Below, one piece after another: positions 1 to 9,359 of a stretch of 64,000 nt of DNA. The stretch spans positions 62,001-126,000 of the forward strand of contig NZ_AQXU01000022.1 of the NCBI RefSeq assembly GCF_000376945.1, written 5' to 3'. How positions within the stretch are numbered: the first letter of the stretch is position 1; each line of letters starts with the position of its first letter. This DNA is from Leeia oryzae DSM 17879 (GTDB lineage Bacteria; Pseudomonadota; Gammaproteobacteria; Burkholderiales; Leeiaceae). A program made the translations under genes and the position numbers. Below the pieces are notes generated by a model. That model made no database searches. It was not told where the DNA came from and saw only the letters and a list, made by a program, of their open reading frames with translations.

Positions 1-39
1 TATCTGAACCATGCTGAAACCGGCAAGGAGAAACCATGA
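1..39 (+). CDS. C-terminal end of probable HipB-type antitoxin (partial)
   Basis: Only the last 12 codons are in the window. Frame 1 is the only frame open from base 1 up to a TGA at 37-39, ending ...TGKEKP. The stop overlaps the hipA start as ATGA, the usual translational coupling of hipBA operons. HipB antitoxins are small helix-turn-helix DNA-binding proteins that bind and neutralise HipA and repress the operon. The helix-turn-helix part lies outside the window, so the identity rests on position only. Confidence 0.5.
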   Translation, partial: YLNHAETGKEKP

Positions 40-1352
40 ACGGCCGGTTCTTGCGCGCATCCATCAATCAGATAGAAGTGGGTGTCTTGCAAGAGGTGAG
101 CGGCCTGTGGAGCTTTCAATACACATCAGACTGGCTGGGTAACCCGGATGGGTTTGCACTAAGTCCACACCTGCCACTGACTGTTGAACCTTTGCTGGAT
201 GGGGCAAGCCAGCGCCCTGTGCAGTGGTATTTCGATAATCTGCTGCCGGAAGAAGGGCAGCGTATGCTGTTAGCCGGAGATGCCAAGCTCGATGTCGCAG
301 ATGCTTTTGGTTTGCTGGCCTGGTATGGGGCAGAATCTGCTGGCTCCGTTACTTTGCTGCCTCCGAATCTTGTGCCTCAAGTCGCTGAACCCCTACGGCC
401 ATTGCCGGATACTGCGCTGGAAGCGCGTATCCGCCAGTTGCCCAAAGCCCCGTTGACGCATGCAGCCATCAAACGCATGTCGCTGGCCGGTGCCCAGCAC
501 AAGCTTGCCGTCGTGCTGCTACAGGATGACCTGTTTGAGCCCGCCGGTGCAACACCGTCCACGCATATCCTGAAACCGGATCACCCGGATGAAGACTACC
601 CCCATTCAGTGATCAATGAATGGTTTGTGATGCGCCTGGCCAAGCGAGTCGGCCTGGCGGTGCCTGATGTACACCGTCGCTACGTACCTTCCCCTGTGTA
701 TCTGATAGACCGCTTTGACCGGATTGTAGATGTTCAGGGTTGGCAGCGCCGACACGTCATCGATGCCTGCCAATTGCTAGGGCTAGACCGCAGCTTCAAA
801 TACAGCCAGGGCAGTATGGACAGTCTGGCCGCATTAGCCAATGCTTGCCGCAGCCCGGCGGTAGCGCGCGCCCGGCTTTTTGGCTGGCTCGTGTTCAATG
901 TACTTGTTGGCAATAGCGATGCCCATCTGAAAAACCTGAGTTTTCTCGTCTCGCACGAGGGTGTCCAGTTGGCGCCATTCTACGATTTGCTCAGCGTGGC
1001 CACGTATGATTCGCCAGCCTTTGGCAAAAAGGGCTGGCCAGCACAAACCAGACTGGCATGGCCGATACTGGAGGTAAGCCACTTTTCGGATATTACCCGA
1101 GAATTGCTACTGAAGGCCGGTGCATCGTTAAATCTGGCCAAAGGCACGGCCGAGCGTTTGCTTGAGAACCTGCGTAGCCGCATTGTGCAAGAGGCGGACG
1201 TACTTTACACCGAGGTGGAAACTGAGAATGCCCGGATTGCCCAGATGCATCCCGAGTTGTCTGCAACGATGGCTGGGGAATCACGCTGTATCAGAGCTAT
1301 TGTGCACAGCGTGATTAAAGAGATGGTCAGGCAGATGGCGCCAAGCGCGTAA
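36..1352 (+). CDS. hipA: HipA-family serine/threonine kinase toxin
   Basis: The 438-residue protein has the length and layout of full HipA: an N-terminal HipA-N1 region (residues about 5-105, including LPEEGQR) and a C-terminal kinase region. Visible kinase signatures are STHILKPD near 175 (ATP-binding lysine), the catalytic-loop motif GNSDAHLKN near 292-300 and the metal-binding FYDLLS near 315. HipA toxins phosphorylate a target such as glutamyl-tRNA synthetase, stop translation and promote persistence. The start is fixed by an AAGGAG ribosome site and the ATGA overlap with the upstream partial gene. The promoter and operator lie outside the window. Confidence 0.9.
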   Translation: MNGRFLRASINQIEVGVLQEVSGLWSFQYTSDWLGNPDGFALSPHLPLTVEPLLDGASQRPVQWYFDNLLPEEGQRMLLAGDAKLDVADAFGLLAWYGAESAGSVTLLPPNLVPQVAEPLRPLPDTALEARIRQLPKAPLTHAAIKRMSLAGAQHKLAVVLLQDDLFEPAGATPSTHILKPDHPDEDYPHSVINEWFVMRLAKRVGLAVPDVHRRYVPSPVYLIDRFDRIVDVQGWQRRHVIDACQLLGLDRSFKYSQGSMDSLAALANACRSPAVARARLFGWLVFNVLVGNSDAHLKNLSFLVSHEGVQLAPFYDLLSVATYDSPAFGKKGWPAQTRLAWPILEVSHFSDITRELLLKAGASLNLAKGTAERLLENLRSRIVQEADVLYTEVETENARIAQMHPELSATMAGESRCIRAIVHSVIKEMVRQMAPSA

Positions 1353-1716
1353 ATGGCTCCAACGGGTATTCCGCTATCCAACATATGCCGGTCCCTATCG
1401 ACGACATGCCGCTCATGTACCTGCGTCCGTTGCAAAATAGCGAGACTCTGAACTAACTACTGCCCCTCGATGCTCAGAAGCATTTCGCGTGATTGCCCAG
1501 CAATAGCAAGAACGGCTAGACGCAGCGAGTAAATTGATATTTCGGATGTTGTGAGTGGTGCGTGAGGTGAAATCAGTCAAATATGATGTCTAAAAATAGT
1601 GAAATGAAATATTCATTTGGAATTATAATTTTGAGTTTATGCTATAGTCCTTAAAGCGTTGGTGCTAGACACAAAGACGCTCCTGAAAGCGTGTGATTTT
1701 CCTGTTGGAGAGGGCT
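1353..1716. other. Intergenic region, AT-rich, no gene seen
   Basis: No coding signal was found in these 364 bases. The 3' half (from about 1560) is markedly AT-rich. A TATAGT hexamer at 1643-1648 could be the -10 element for the exported protein downstream, but no well-spaced -35 was seen. Confidence 0.4.
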
Positions 1717-2391
1717 ATGGTTTATAAGTTTGTAACTCTGGCTGTTTTAAGTACGCTTTGTACATCGGTGTTCGCGGAAGAAAAGACGATTTCTCTGAAT
1801 GAAGTCGAATCATTGAGACAGCAAGGGAATTCGATCAGAACATTCACGCCAGTCTTCAGCCAATTAGTGACATTTTCCTTTCCTAAAGGATTTGTGCCAG
1901 CATATGAGGCTGCACAGGGTAGCCAGTATATTCAAGAAGCCGTCTTGGAAGGTGAAAGTGTCAAAAAATGGTCCCAGATGATTACGCTGACAGGGGGAAA
2001 AAGCCTCGCTTCCAATCCAAATATCAACCCGGCGCGATTTGCCAGCGCAATGGCAAGTGGTTTCAAACGGGTATGTCCAGATTCATATGCCACTTCGGAC
2101 CTTGGTGACATCAAGATTGGTTCTTACGATGGACATGTTTCAGTGGCTAGTTGCGGTATTGTCAACCCGACGGACGCGCTCTATAGCGAATCCATGCTCA
2201 TGATTGTTATCAAAGGTGAGAAAGACTACTACACGATCCAGTGGGCGGAGCGGGGCGAGTCTTCGATGACACCGATCAAGTTTGATAGTGACAAATGGAA
2301 TGATAGATTAAAGAGACTTTCACCTATCAAATTGTGCCCAATAGTCCCTGGTGAGCAGCTTCCCTACCCGAGTTGTACTAAACAATCCTGA
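1717..2391 (+). CDS. Hypothetical exported protein
   Basis: The protein is 224 residues with an evident Sec signal peptide (MVYKFVTLAVLSTLCTSVFA, cleavage after A20) and a mature soluble domain with four cysteines, so it is predicted to be periplasmic or secreted. I recognise no family. The start at 1717 is preferred over an in-frame ATG at 1693 because GGAGAGGGCT lies just before it and because the signal peptide starts cleanly there. The gene is AT-richer than the hpa and island genes and lies in a patch of similar small ORFs, which hints at recent acquisition. No operon partner is clear. Confidence 0.75.
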   Translation: MVYKFVTLAVLSTLCTSVFAEEKTISLNEVESLRQQGNSIRTFTPVFSQLVTFSFPKGFVPAYEAAQGSQYIQEAVLEGESVKKWSQMITLTGGKSLASNPNINPARFASAMASGFKRVCPDSYATSDLGDIKIGSYDGHVSVASCGIVNPTDALYSESMLMIVIKGEKDYYTIQWAERGESSMTPIKFDSDKWNDRLKRLSPIKLCPIVPGEQLPYPSCTKQS

Positions 2392-2549
2392 TGTGATCCA
2401 TGAACCATGTTGTCGATACGTATCTGTTTTTTACTGCTGGAACAGACAACTGTGATTCAGGCGAGTGAATTTAAGTGCGGGGCATGAAGGGTTTTGTCGC
2501 AAATCCTCTGCCTTTTAATAATGATTATTGTGACGATTGGAGAAATAAC

Positions 2550-2744
2550 ATGCGTTTGATACTGGCGATTTTTTTGCCATGGCTTCAATTCTTTACCATT
2601 GGTCGGCCACTTGCCGGCATTTTTTGTCTGATTTTACAGTTGACGCTTATTGGCTGGATTCCAGCTGCAATCTGGTCTGTATATGCGCTTAGCCAGTACA
2701 AAACAGATAAAAAAATTGAAAAGGCGCTTGCAGGCGTGAAGTAG
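2550..2744 (+). CDS. YqaE/Pmp3-family small membrane protein
   Basis: The 64-residue product is almost entirely two hydrophobic segments: MRLILAIFLPWLQFFTIGRP and a second from about 28 to 50 (LILQLTLIGWIPAAIWSVYAL), followed by a charged lysine-rich tail. This two-helix layout with the W-I-P-A-x-I-W-x-x-Y motif fits the YqaE/Pmp3 (UPF0057) family of stress-associated proteolipids, whose exact function is unclear. The start is set by GGAGAAATAAC before ATG 2550; the ORF can be read from 2475 but the extension has no ribosome site. Family assignment is by pattern only. Confidence 0.75.
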   Translation: MRLILAIFLPWLQFFTIGRPLAGIFCLILQLTLIGWIPAAIWSVYALSQYKTDKKIEKALAGVK

Positions 2745-2758
2745 ATATTTGCAGAAAA

Positions 2759-2866
2759 TTGCTTGTCATTCCTAAGTGCCTTACATGCTCAGATCGTACG
2801 GTAGAAATAATGGGAAAAGGCCAATATCTCTGCCGTACTTGTGTGCAAAGCCGTGTACCCAGGTAG
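2759..2866 (+). CDS. Possible micro-ORF encoding a zinc ribbon
   Basis: Starting from a TTG at 2759 this frame reads about 35 residues ending at TAG 2864-2866 and contains CLTC near residue 7 and CRTC near residue 26, a CxxC-x15-CxxC arrangement typical of small zinc ribbons. The same frame stays open further upstream across the end of the YqaE-like gene. No good ribosome site or ATG start is visible, so it may be a decayed zinc-ribbon tail once joined to the upstream gene rather than an expressed protein. Confidence 0.3.
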   Translation: MLVIPKCLTCSDRTVEIMGKGQYLCRTCVQSRVPR

Positions 2867-2910
2867 TTCACACAACAGATACACGTGCAGAGACATTTTT
2901 AGGGGATAAC

Positions 2911-3258
2911 ATGCCAACAAAGCTGTTACGCATCACTTTGTTACTTTGCTGTATTTCGATCATATCCGGCTGTTCAGTTGTCGCTCCAAGCCAAGGGTAT
3001 CGTCAAGCCGGCTCGACAGCGGCTCCATGGCAAATAAGTGGCGAACTGTATGACTTCACGAATGTGAAGATTTTCATTAATGGTGCCAAGGTAATTGATG
3101 AGCGCCTTTCTCTACTGTCCGGTGATGGTGAGTTTCAGTCGCGATATGACGGAAAAAATATCGTGGCGAACTGTTCGACCAGTGCGGGGTTGCTAACTAC
3201 TGCTACAAGGTGCATGGTTTTTGTGGAAAATGAAAAAGCTGCCACGCTCAGCTTTTAA
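2911..3258 (+). CDS. Hypothetical lipoprotein
   Basis: The 115-residue product begins with a lipoprotein signal (MPTKLLRITLLLCCISIISGC; lipobox ISGC, lipidated Cys21) and a short mature domain of predicted beta character (VKIFINGAKVIDERLSLL) with two further cysteines. It should be anchored in the outer or inner membrane. The start at 2911 follows AGGGGATAAC; an upstream in-frame ATG at 2776 would destroy the signal peptide. No family recognised. It closes the AT-rich patch and converges on the chemoreceptor gene; a short hairpin at 3292-3313 lies between the two without a U tract. Confidence 0.75.
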   Translation: MPTKLLRITLLLCCISIISGCSVVAPSQGYRQAGSTAAPWQISGELYDFTNVKIFINGAKVIDERLSLLSGDGEFQSRYDGKNIVANCSTSAGLLTTATRCMVFVENEKAATLSF

Positions 3259-3346
3259 CCGTAAATCCCGCTCGATGCTCATGTGAAAATCATGCGGGCT
3301 GTCAGCCCGGCATACTGCGCCCAAAAGACTGTAAGGGTTGCCCTGA

Positions 3347-5110
3347 TTACTGCCGCAAGGCTTTTGCCTGTGCCAGTTGTTCCAGATTCGTGACCCCTCT
3401 TGTCACCCTGCGCTCAGCCGGGATGCTGACTGCCTGCCCTTGCCAGTGCTGTTCGATAGTCATCCGTTGGGGCTGGTTGCGGAACTGGGCGATGAACTGG
3501 TTGATCTTTTCCAGCAGCCCGGCGTTTTCTGGCAGGGCGGCGACGGCGGCGGTGTAGCACCAGGGTTCGCTGGTGAGTGCTTGCGGCAGGATTTCCAGTT
3601 TGCCGTACCATGGACTATCAACGTTGTTGGCGGCCCAGTAGTAGATGGGCTGGTCGATCACGAAGGCATCGACAATGCCTTCTGCCAGTGCATCGTGAAT
3701 GCGGGTCTGGTCTGAAAACACGATCAGGTTTTCCAGCTGGATGCGGCCGCCAGCCTGTTGTTGGTTGGATTGCCAGCGGATGCCCAGGTTTTCCAGCGCG
3801 GCAAAGGCGGTGGGGTCGTTGCCGCAACCCAGTACTTTGCCTTGCAGGTCTGATATCTGGCGGATGCGCTCGTCGCCCTTGCGACGTGCCATGATGAGCG
3901 GGAAGAAGGTGTACGGGTCTGAAAACGCGAGCCCGTGAAAAGCATCCGACGGGGGCAGGGCGCTCCACATGACATCGGCGGGGGGCTCGTTACGGTGCTT
4001 GCCAAAGTAGAGCATGCTCATGCACTGGTCCCAGGTTTGCTCTACAAACTCTACTTCTACACCCAGCCACTCGCCGAACGCCCGGGCGTAATCTATGTCC
4101 AGCCCCTGTAACGCGCCATGCCGCTGGTTGCGGAAAGACAAGCCGATAAACGCGGGCTCGATGGCGATGCGGATTTTCTGGCGGGTGAGGATATCGGCCA
4201 GCCGGTCATAAGTCGGGTCGGTAGAAATGAACTGGCGTTCCAGTAGCGCAGTGGTGCGTTCCAGCTGAACATCGGCTGGCTGGATGATGATGCTGGAGGT
4301 CTCACGGGTCAGGTCCACGCCGCGGTCGATGCGGGTGAGCAGCTGGCGGGCCCGCTTGGCCAGCTGGGGAGAGGTTTCCTTGATGACTTTGTTGGTGTCC
4401 AGCAGGTTGTCCACGTTCTGGTCTACCACCTGAAACAGCGAGGTCATTTGTTCCAGTGACTGGCTGAGATGGCCAGACAGGCGGGTCAGGTGTTTGTCAC
4501 CATGGTCTGCGGTGCTGGCAACCCGTTGCTGGATTTCCGACAGGTCCATTTTTTCTGACGCGCGCTGGGCGCTATCCATGGTGCGCTGGGCCAGTTTGCG
4601 TACTTCTTCTGCCACCACGGCAAACCCTCGGCCGGCTTCACCCGCACGGGCCGATTCGATAGAGGCATTAAGCGCCAGCATGTTCACTTGCTTGGCGATA
4701 TCGGCAATTTCGCCAAGAACTGATAACACTTCTTCCGATTTTTCTTCAATGCGCAACGTGGTTTCGGTCAGCTGGTGGCGGACCTCTGTGCCGACCTTGT
4801 GCACTTCTGCCGTGAGGGCTACCTGCATGTTATTGGCCAGTATGGTGCTTTCTTCCATGTGGCGGGCAGCGTCTTCCAGCGCTTCTTGCATTTTCTGGCT
4901 GCGTTCTTCGATCTCTGCGGCGGCCTGGATATTGGTCTGGATGCCGTCCGAGACATTCAGTTGCAAGAATTCCAGCGTGTACAGGCCGCGCGACAGCAGT
5001 TTGCCGGTGGCTTTCCAGTGGCTGGCGGCCAGTTGCCGGTTAACGGTTTCTGCAGGCGCTTCGTGGACGATGGTAAAGCCGGGGGATGATTTGAACCATT
5101 GCTTGAGCAT
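3347..5110 (-). CDS. Soluble methyl-accepting chemotaxis-type protein fused to an SBP_bac_3 domain
   Basis: The 587-residue protein has no signal peptide and no obvious membrane helix. Residues about 55-290 form a long coiled coil with the MCP signalling hairpin ([32 protein letters not shown]; the receptor tip that contacts CheA/CheW). Residues about 310-560 resemble a family 3 solute-binding protein ([46 protein letters not shown]). In most systems the binding domain is periplasmic, so a cytoplasmic, C-terminal position is unusual. The gene starts 6 bases after the stop of the binding-protein gene at 5117, so the two are almost certainly cotranscribed. The ligand is unknown. Confidence 0.85.
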   Translation of the reverse strand: MLKQWFKSSPGFTIVHEAPAETVNRQLAASHWKATGKLLSRGLYTLEFLQLNVSDGIQTNIQAAAEIEERSQKMQEALEDAARHMEESTILANNMQVALTAEVHKVGTEVRHQLTETTLRIEEKSEEVLSVLGEIADIAKQVNMLALNASIESARAGEAGRGFAVVAEEVRKLAQRTMDSAQRASEKMDLSEIQQRVASTADHGDKHLTRLSGHLSQSLEQMTSLFQVVDQNVDNLLDTNKVIKETSPQLAKRARQLLTRIDRGVDLTRETSSIIIQPADVQLERTTALLERQFISTDPTYDRLADILTRQKIRIAIEPAFIGLSFRNQRHGALQGLDIDYARAFGEWLGVEVEFVEQTWDQCMSMLYFGKHRNEPPADVMWSALPPSDAFHGLAFSDPYTFFPLIMARRKGDERIRQISDLQGKVLGCGNDPTAFAALENLGIRWQSNQQQAGGRIQLENLIVFSDQTRIHDALAEGIVDAFVIDQPIYYWAANNVDSPWYGKLEILPQALTSEPWCYTAAVAALPENAGLLEKINQFIAQFRNQPQRMTIEQHWQGQAVSIPAERRVTRGVTNLEQLAQAKALRQ

Positions 5111-5116
5111 TGCGGT

Positions 5117-6121
5117 TTAACCTCCTTGTTGTTCGGTAGAGATAGCGGCACGGATGACGGCCTGACTGGCTTGCAGGTTGTCTGGCTTGAGGCTGGCCGC
5201 CGGGGAGCGGATGTCGGTCAGGTAGGCGTGCATCTGCTGCAAATAGAGGGCGGTGCCGCCACCTTCCTTGTTACGGCTGAGCAGTTTGCTCGGGCCATGG
5301 AAGCGGTAGGAGTTGAGCATGGCGATCATGTCGAGTTCGCTGACACTGTCCGGGGTGGGGGCGACGGCCTTGCGCAGTTGCGGGAACAGTTCTTTCCAGC
5401 GGGCGTTGTTATTGATCCAGTTCACGGCGTCTATCCAGCCTTTGAAGAACCCGTCCAGTTCTGCGGGGGTTGCCAGGCTGGCGATGTCTGGCTGTGCCAG
5501 CATGCCTTCCGGGATGACACCGGGCCAGCGGGCGCTGTCTCCCGCTTCTTCTCCTTGGCCCTGACGGCGGGCTTCTAGCGCAAACGGGTCGTAACTGACA
5601 ATCAGCGGGTATTTGCCTTTGATGAAATCCCGGGTCAGTGTGTCTGGCGGGGCTTCTTCCATACGGATGTCACTGGCTTTGAGGCCTTGTTCGTTCAGAT
5701 AGCGGGACAAGAAGAACCCGATGGGCGCGGCATTCAGGTACACCCCGACGGTGGCGCCTTTCAGGGCCGCCGGTTTCAGGTGGTTACGGGCAATCAGCTT
5801 GTCGCCCCCGTGGGACCAGCCGGTTTCCGCCAGAATCACCAATGGCGTGCCGGCCTGCCTGAAGCTGAACGCATTGCCGATCATCGACATCATGATGTCG
5901 ATTTTGCGGGCCCGGAAGGCCTTGAGGGCGTCTGTGTCTGACCCGAATGTGACTACTTCTACATCAACGCCGGCCTTTTGCCACAGGCCTTTGGCGCTGG
6001 CGACCTGCAAAGGGGCAAAACCTATCCAGGGAAAGGTGCCCACTTTCAGGGTTCTGGCCTCCAGATGGGTCAGTAACGATAGACTCAGGCAAATCCATAA
6101 CACCAAGCGATAACGAAACAT
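5117..6121 (-). CDS. ABC-type substrate-binding protein, NrtA/SsuA/TauA-like
   Basis: The 334-residue product begins with a signal peptide (MFRYRLVLWICLSLSLLTHLEA) and continues as a type II periplasmic binding protein of the nitrate/sulfonate/taurine class: LKVGTFPWIGFAPLQVASAKGLW, then a DALKAFRARKIDIMMSM segment and GATVGVYLNAAPIGFFLSRYL. No permease or ATPase is adjacent, so it is an orphan binding protein. It is directly followed by the chemoreceptor-like gene (6-base gap), so it may serve sensing rather than transport; this is inference. A pair of overlapping hairpins lies just upstream. Confidence 0.85.
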   Translation of the reverse strand: MFRYRLVLWICLSLSLLTHLEARTLKVGTFPWIGFAPLQVASAKGLWQKAGVDVEVVTFGSDTDALKAFRARKIDIMMSMIGNAFSFRQAGTPLVILAETGWSHGGDKLIARNHLKPAALKGATVGVYLNAAPIGFFLSRYLNEQGLKASDIRMEEAPPDTLTRDFIKGKYPLIVSYDPFALEARRQGQGEEAGDSARWPGVIPEGMLAQPDIASLATPAELDGFFKGWIDAVNWINNNARWKELFPQLRKAVAPTPDSVSELDMIAMLNSYRFHGPSKLLSRNKEGGGTALYLQQMHAYLTDIRSPAASLKPDNLQASQAVIRAAISTEQQGG

Positions 6122-6131
6122 GCCGGGTTCC

Positions 6132-6177
6132 TTTTGACGGGCAAGCAGTCCTCTGCCTGCCCGTCAAAACGGGCAGG
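6132..6177 (-). other. Two mutually exclusive hairpins between hpaI and the binding-protein gene
   Basis: Arms 6132-6143 and 6158-6169 pair perfectly over 12 bp (TTTTGACGGGCA with its complement). A second hairpin uses 6156-6164 and 6169-6177 (CCTGCCCGT / ACGGGCAGG, loop of 4), sharing bases with the first, so only one can form. Neither has a U tract on either strand, so a simple terminator is not supported. They may be processing or attenuation structures at the end of the hpa transcript. Confidence 0.4.
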
Positions 6178-6205
6178 TGGCGAGTGGCAGATAGATGGGG
6201 GTTGG

Positions 6206-7021
6206 TCAGTACACGCTGGCGCTGCCGGTGCTGCTGTCCGGGACGGGCGTCGCATCCGGTTTGTATTTTTTGCGCAGGGCATCGGCTGCCTGTGCCAGCA
6301 GGGTGGTATCTACCCCCACGGCCACAAACAGGGCGCCCAGCTCCAGATAGCGTCTGGCCAGTGCCTCGTTGGTCATCAGAATGCCGGGCGCTTTGCCGCA
6401 CGTCAGAATGGTGCCAATGGCGGTGGTAATGGCGGCCTGGACTTCAGGGTGCGTCGGGTTGCCGATATGGCCGAGGTCGGCCGACAAGTCTGCCGGGCCA
6501 ATGAACACGCCGTCCACACCTTCAACGGAAGCGATGTCTTCCAGATTGTCTAGCCCTTTGCGGGTTTCGATCTGGACCAGTACGCAGACCTGGTCGTTGG
6601 CTTCGTGCAGATAGTTGCCGATACGGTTCCAGCGCGATGCGCGCGCTAGCGCACTGCCAACACCACGGATGCCATGCGGCGGGTAGCGGGTGGCCGCAAC
6701 AGCCTGGCGGGCTTCTTCGGCCGTCTGCACCATGGGTACCAGCAGGGTTTGCACGCCCAGGTCCATGATCTGCTTGATGCGCACCGGGTCGTTCCAGGGC
6801 GGGCGCACAATCGGGTGGCTCGGGTACGGGGCGATGGCTTGCAGCTGAGCCAGCATGCTTTGCAGCTCGTTGGGCGCGTGTTCGCCGTCGATCAGCAGCC
6901 AGTCAAAGCCAGCGCCAGCGAGCAGTTCTGCGGTATAGGCGTTGGCAAGTCCCAGCCACAGGCCTGTTTGTGCCTGTCTGGCTGCCAGTGCCTGCTTGAA
7001 GGTATTGATGGGGGTATTCAT
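6206..7021 (-). CDS. hpaI: 4-hydroxy-2-oxoheptanedioate aldolase HpaI
   Basis: Class II metal-dependent aldolase that splits 4-hydroxy-2-oxoheptane-1,7-dioate into pyruvate and succinic semialdehyde, the last step of homoprotocatechuate meta-cleavage. The 271-residue protein shows the HpcH/HpaI motifs [10 protein letters not shown] (His48), the metal-binding [10 protein letters not shown] region and [10 protein letters not shown]. It matches the enterobacterial enzyme in length. The start at 7021 has GGAG upstream; a TTG five codons earlier is less likely. It is the last gene of the hpa operon, 39 bases after hpaH, and its product semialdehyde is the substrate of the GabD-like enzyme two genes upstream. 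Confidence 0.95.
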   Translation of the reverse strand: MNTPINTFKQALAARQAQTGLWLGLANAYTAELLAGAGFDWLLIDGEHAPNELQSMLAQLQAIAPYPSHPIVRPPWNDPVRIKQIMDLGVQTLLVPMVQTAEEARQAVAATRYPPHGIRGVGSALARASRWNRIGNYLHEANDQVCVLVQIETRKGLDNLEDIASVEGVDGVFIGPADLSADLGHIGNPTHPEVQAAITTAIGTILTCGKAPGILMTNEALARRYLELGALFVAVGVDTTLLAQAADALRKKYKPDATPVPDSSTGSASVY

Positions 7022-7060
7022 CCTGTACGTCTCCAAAGGTACATATCCAGATCGGGGCGC

Positions 7061-7864
7061 TTACACAAAGCGGCAGCTGATGGCACCCAGCGGGCCGTAG
7101 TCCACATGGAAGGTGTCACCTGCACGCGCAGGTACCGGGCGGGTAAACGAGCCACCCAGAATCACTTGCCCGGGTTGCAGGGTGACGCCAAACGGGTGCA
7201 GTTTGTTGGCCAGCCAGGCCACGCCGTTGGCCGGGTGGTTGAGCACGGCGGCGGCCACGCCGGATTCTTCGATCACGCCATTGCGGTAGCAGATGGCCGA
7301 TACCCAGCGCAGGTCGACTTCTGTGGGTTTGACCGGGCGGCCGCCCATCACCACGCCGGCATTGGCGGCGTTGTCAGAGATGGTGTCAAAGACTTTGCGC
7401 GGGCGTTTGCTGTCCGGGTCGATGGACTGGCTGCGCGCATCGATGATTTCTGCTGCCGGGATGACATAGTCGGTGGCGTTATACACATCAAAAATGGTGC
7501 AGTTGGGGCCGGATAGCGGCTTGGCCAGCACAAAGGCCAGTTCGACTTCCAGACGCGGGACGATGAAGCGGCTGGTGGGAATGTCCGAGCCGTCAGCAAA
7601 GAACATGTCGTCCAGCAGGGCGCCGTAATCGGGTTCGTCAATCTGGGACGAGTACTGCATGGCCTTGGAGGTCAGGCCAATCTTGTGTCCTTTCAGGGTA
7701 CGGCCCTCATTGATTTTCATCGCCACCCATTCGCGCTGAATGGCGTAAGCGTCCTCGATGGTGATCTCGGGGAAGTCCAGCGACAGCTGGCGGATCTGCA
7801 CGCGGTTCTTTTCGGCTTCGTGCAGGCGGTTGGCGCACAGGGTAATGATTTCCTGATTCAGCAT
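7061..7864 (-). CDS. hpaH: 2-oxo-hept-4-ene-1,7-dioate hydratase HpaH
   Basis: Hydrates 2-oxo-hept-4-ene-1,7-dioate to 4-hydroxy-2-oxoheptanedioate ahead of HpaI. The 267-residue length equals that of characterised HpaH. Family features include [38 protein letters not shown] (metal-binding glutamates of the hydratase/decarboxylase MhpD-like fold) and [16 protein letters not shown]. The start at 7864 is chosen because TACGGAGAACACC precedes it; the ORF extends 14 codons further without a site. It lies 23 bases after the GabD-like gene and 39 before hpaI. Confidence 0.95.
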   Translation of the reverse strand: MLNQEIITLCANRLHEAEKNRVQIRQLSLDFPEITIEDAYAIQREWVAMKINEGRTLKGHKIGLTSKAMQYSSQIDEPDYGALLDDMFFADGSDIPTSRFIVPRLEVELAFVLAKPLSGPNCTIFDVYNATDYVIPAAEIIDARSQSIDPDSKRPRKVFDTISDNAANAGVVMGGRPVKPTEVDLRWVSAICYRNGVIEESGVAAAVLNHPANGVAWLANKLHPFGVTLQPGQVILGGSFTRPVPARAGDTFHVDYGPLGAISCRFV

Positions 7865-7887
7865 GGTGTTCTCCGTAAGGTGGGCGG

Positions 7888-9342
7888 TCAGATGCCGCCA
7901 AAGCACATGTATTTGATTTCCAGATATTCTTCGATGCCGTATTTGGAGCCTTCACGGCCCAGGCCGGACTCTTTGATGCCGCCAAACGGGGCGGCCTCGT
8001 TAGAGATCAGTCCTTCGTTGATGCCGACCATGCCGCATTCGAGTTTTTCTGCCACCCGCCAGGCACGGCCGATGTCGCGGCTATAGAAGTAGGCGGCCAG
8101 GCCAAACTCGGTATCGTTGGCCAGGCGGATGGCATCCGCTTCGGTCTCGAACCTGAACAACGGGGCGATTGGGCCAAAGGTTTCGTCTTTGGCCACCACC
8201 ATCTCGCTGGTCACGCCTGTCAGTACGGTTGGCTCAAAGAAGAGGCCGCCGCGCGCATGGGCCTTGCCGCCGGTGGCGACTTGCGCACCTTTGCCCAGTG
8301 CATCTGCCACGTGGGTCTTGACCTTGTCGAGCGAAGCCTGATTGATCAGCGGGCCTTGCTGGTAGCTGCCTTCCAGAGCCGGGCCGACTTCCATGCGGGC
8401 GACAGCGGCGGCCAGCTTGGCGGCAAAGGCGTCATAAACCCCGCTTTGCACCAGAATCCGGTTGGCGCAGACGCAGGTCTGGCCGGTGTTGCGGAACTTG
8501 GCAATCAGCGCGCCTTGCACGGCGGCGTCCAGATCGGCATCGTCAAACACGATGAACGGCGCATTGCCACCCAGTTCCAGCGAGAGCTTCTTGATGGTGT
8601 CTGCGCATTGCGCCATCAGCAGTTTGCCGATGCGGGTAGAGCCGGTGAACGACAGCTTCTTGACGATGGGGTTGGCGGTCAGCTCGCCGCCAATTTCGCC
8701 AGAACGCTTGCCGGGCACAATATTGATCACGCCCTTGGGAATGCCGGCTTTTTCGGCCAGTACCGCCAGCGCCAGGGCCGACAGCGGGGTTTCTGTGGCC
8801 GGCTTGACCACCACGGTGCAGCCTGCGGCCAGCGCCGGGCCCACCTTGCGCGTGATCATGGCGTTGGGGAAGTTCCACGGCGTAATGGCTGCCACAACGC
8901 CAATGGGCTGCTTGATGACGACCAGACGCTTGTCGCCGGACGGGCCAGGGATGATGTCGCCGTAGACCCGTTTGGCTTCTTCGGCAAACCATTCGATGTA
9001 ACTGGAGCCGTAGAGAATTTCGCCTTTGGCTTCTGCCAGCGGCTTGCCTTGTTCTGCGCTCAGTAAGGTGGCCAGATCATCAATATGGGCCAGCATCAGG
9101 TCATACCATGTGCGCAGCAGGTTGGCGCGGGTCTTGGCGGTCAGGTCGCGCCACGCAGGTAGCGCAGCTTCTGCGGCCGCAATGGCGCGGGCAGTATCGG
9201 CCTGATTGGCAGAGGCGACTACGGCAATGACCTCACCGGTGGCGGGGTTGCTGACGTCAAAGGTCTGTCCGTCACTGGCGGCTACCCATTGGCCATCGAT
9301 ATAGGCGTGATGCTGTAGTAGGGATTGATCTTTCAATTGCAT
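7888..9342 (-). CDS. gabD: NAD(P)-dependent succinate-semialdehyde dehydrogenase
   Basis: Oxidises succinic semialdehyde to succinate. The 484-residue length and sequence fit the GabD branch of aldehyde dehydrogenases: [14 protein letters not shown], the [18 protein letters not shown] glutamate motif, the [13 protein letters not shown] catalytic cysteine and the C-terminal [28 protein letters not shown]. In the hpa operon it disposes of the semialdehyde released by HpaI. The start at 9342 fits the family length; an ATG at 9363 overlaps the stop of the transporter gene as ATGA and would add seven residues, so it remains an alternative. GabD within an hpa operon is sensible but not universal. 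Confidence 0.92.
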   Translation of the reverse strand: MQLKDQSLLQHHAYIDGQWVAASDGQTFDVSNPATGEVIAVVASANQADTARAIAAAEAALPAWRDLTAKTRANLLRTWYDLMLAHIDDLATLLSAEQGKPLAEAKGEILYGSSYIEWFAEEAKRVYGDIIPGPSGDKRLVVIKQPIGVVAAITPWNFPNAMITRKVGPALAAGCTVVVKPATETPLSALALAVLAEKAGIPKGVINIVPGKRSGEIGGELTANPIVKKLSFTGSTRIGKLLMAQCADTIKKLSLELGGNAPFIVFDDADLDAAVQGALIAKFRNTGQTCVCANRILVQSGVYDAFAAKLAAAVARMEVGPALEGSYQQGPLINQASLDKVKTHVADALGKGAQVATGGKAHARGGLFFEPTVLTGVTSEMVVAKDETFGPIAPLFRFETEADAIRLANDTEFGLAAYFYSRDIGRAWRVAEKLECGMVGINEGLISNEAAPFGGIKESGLGREGSKYGIEEYLEIKYMCFGGI

Positions 9343-9359
9343 ACGGGGGCCTTTCTGGG

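Noticed and set aside
6132-6169. Hairpin read as a bidirectional terminator
   Set aside because: The stem has T at its 5' side and A at its 3' side on both strands, so no U tract follows the stem in either direction.
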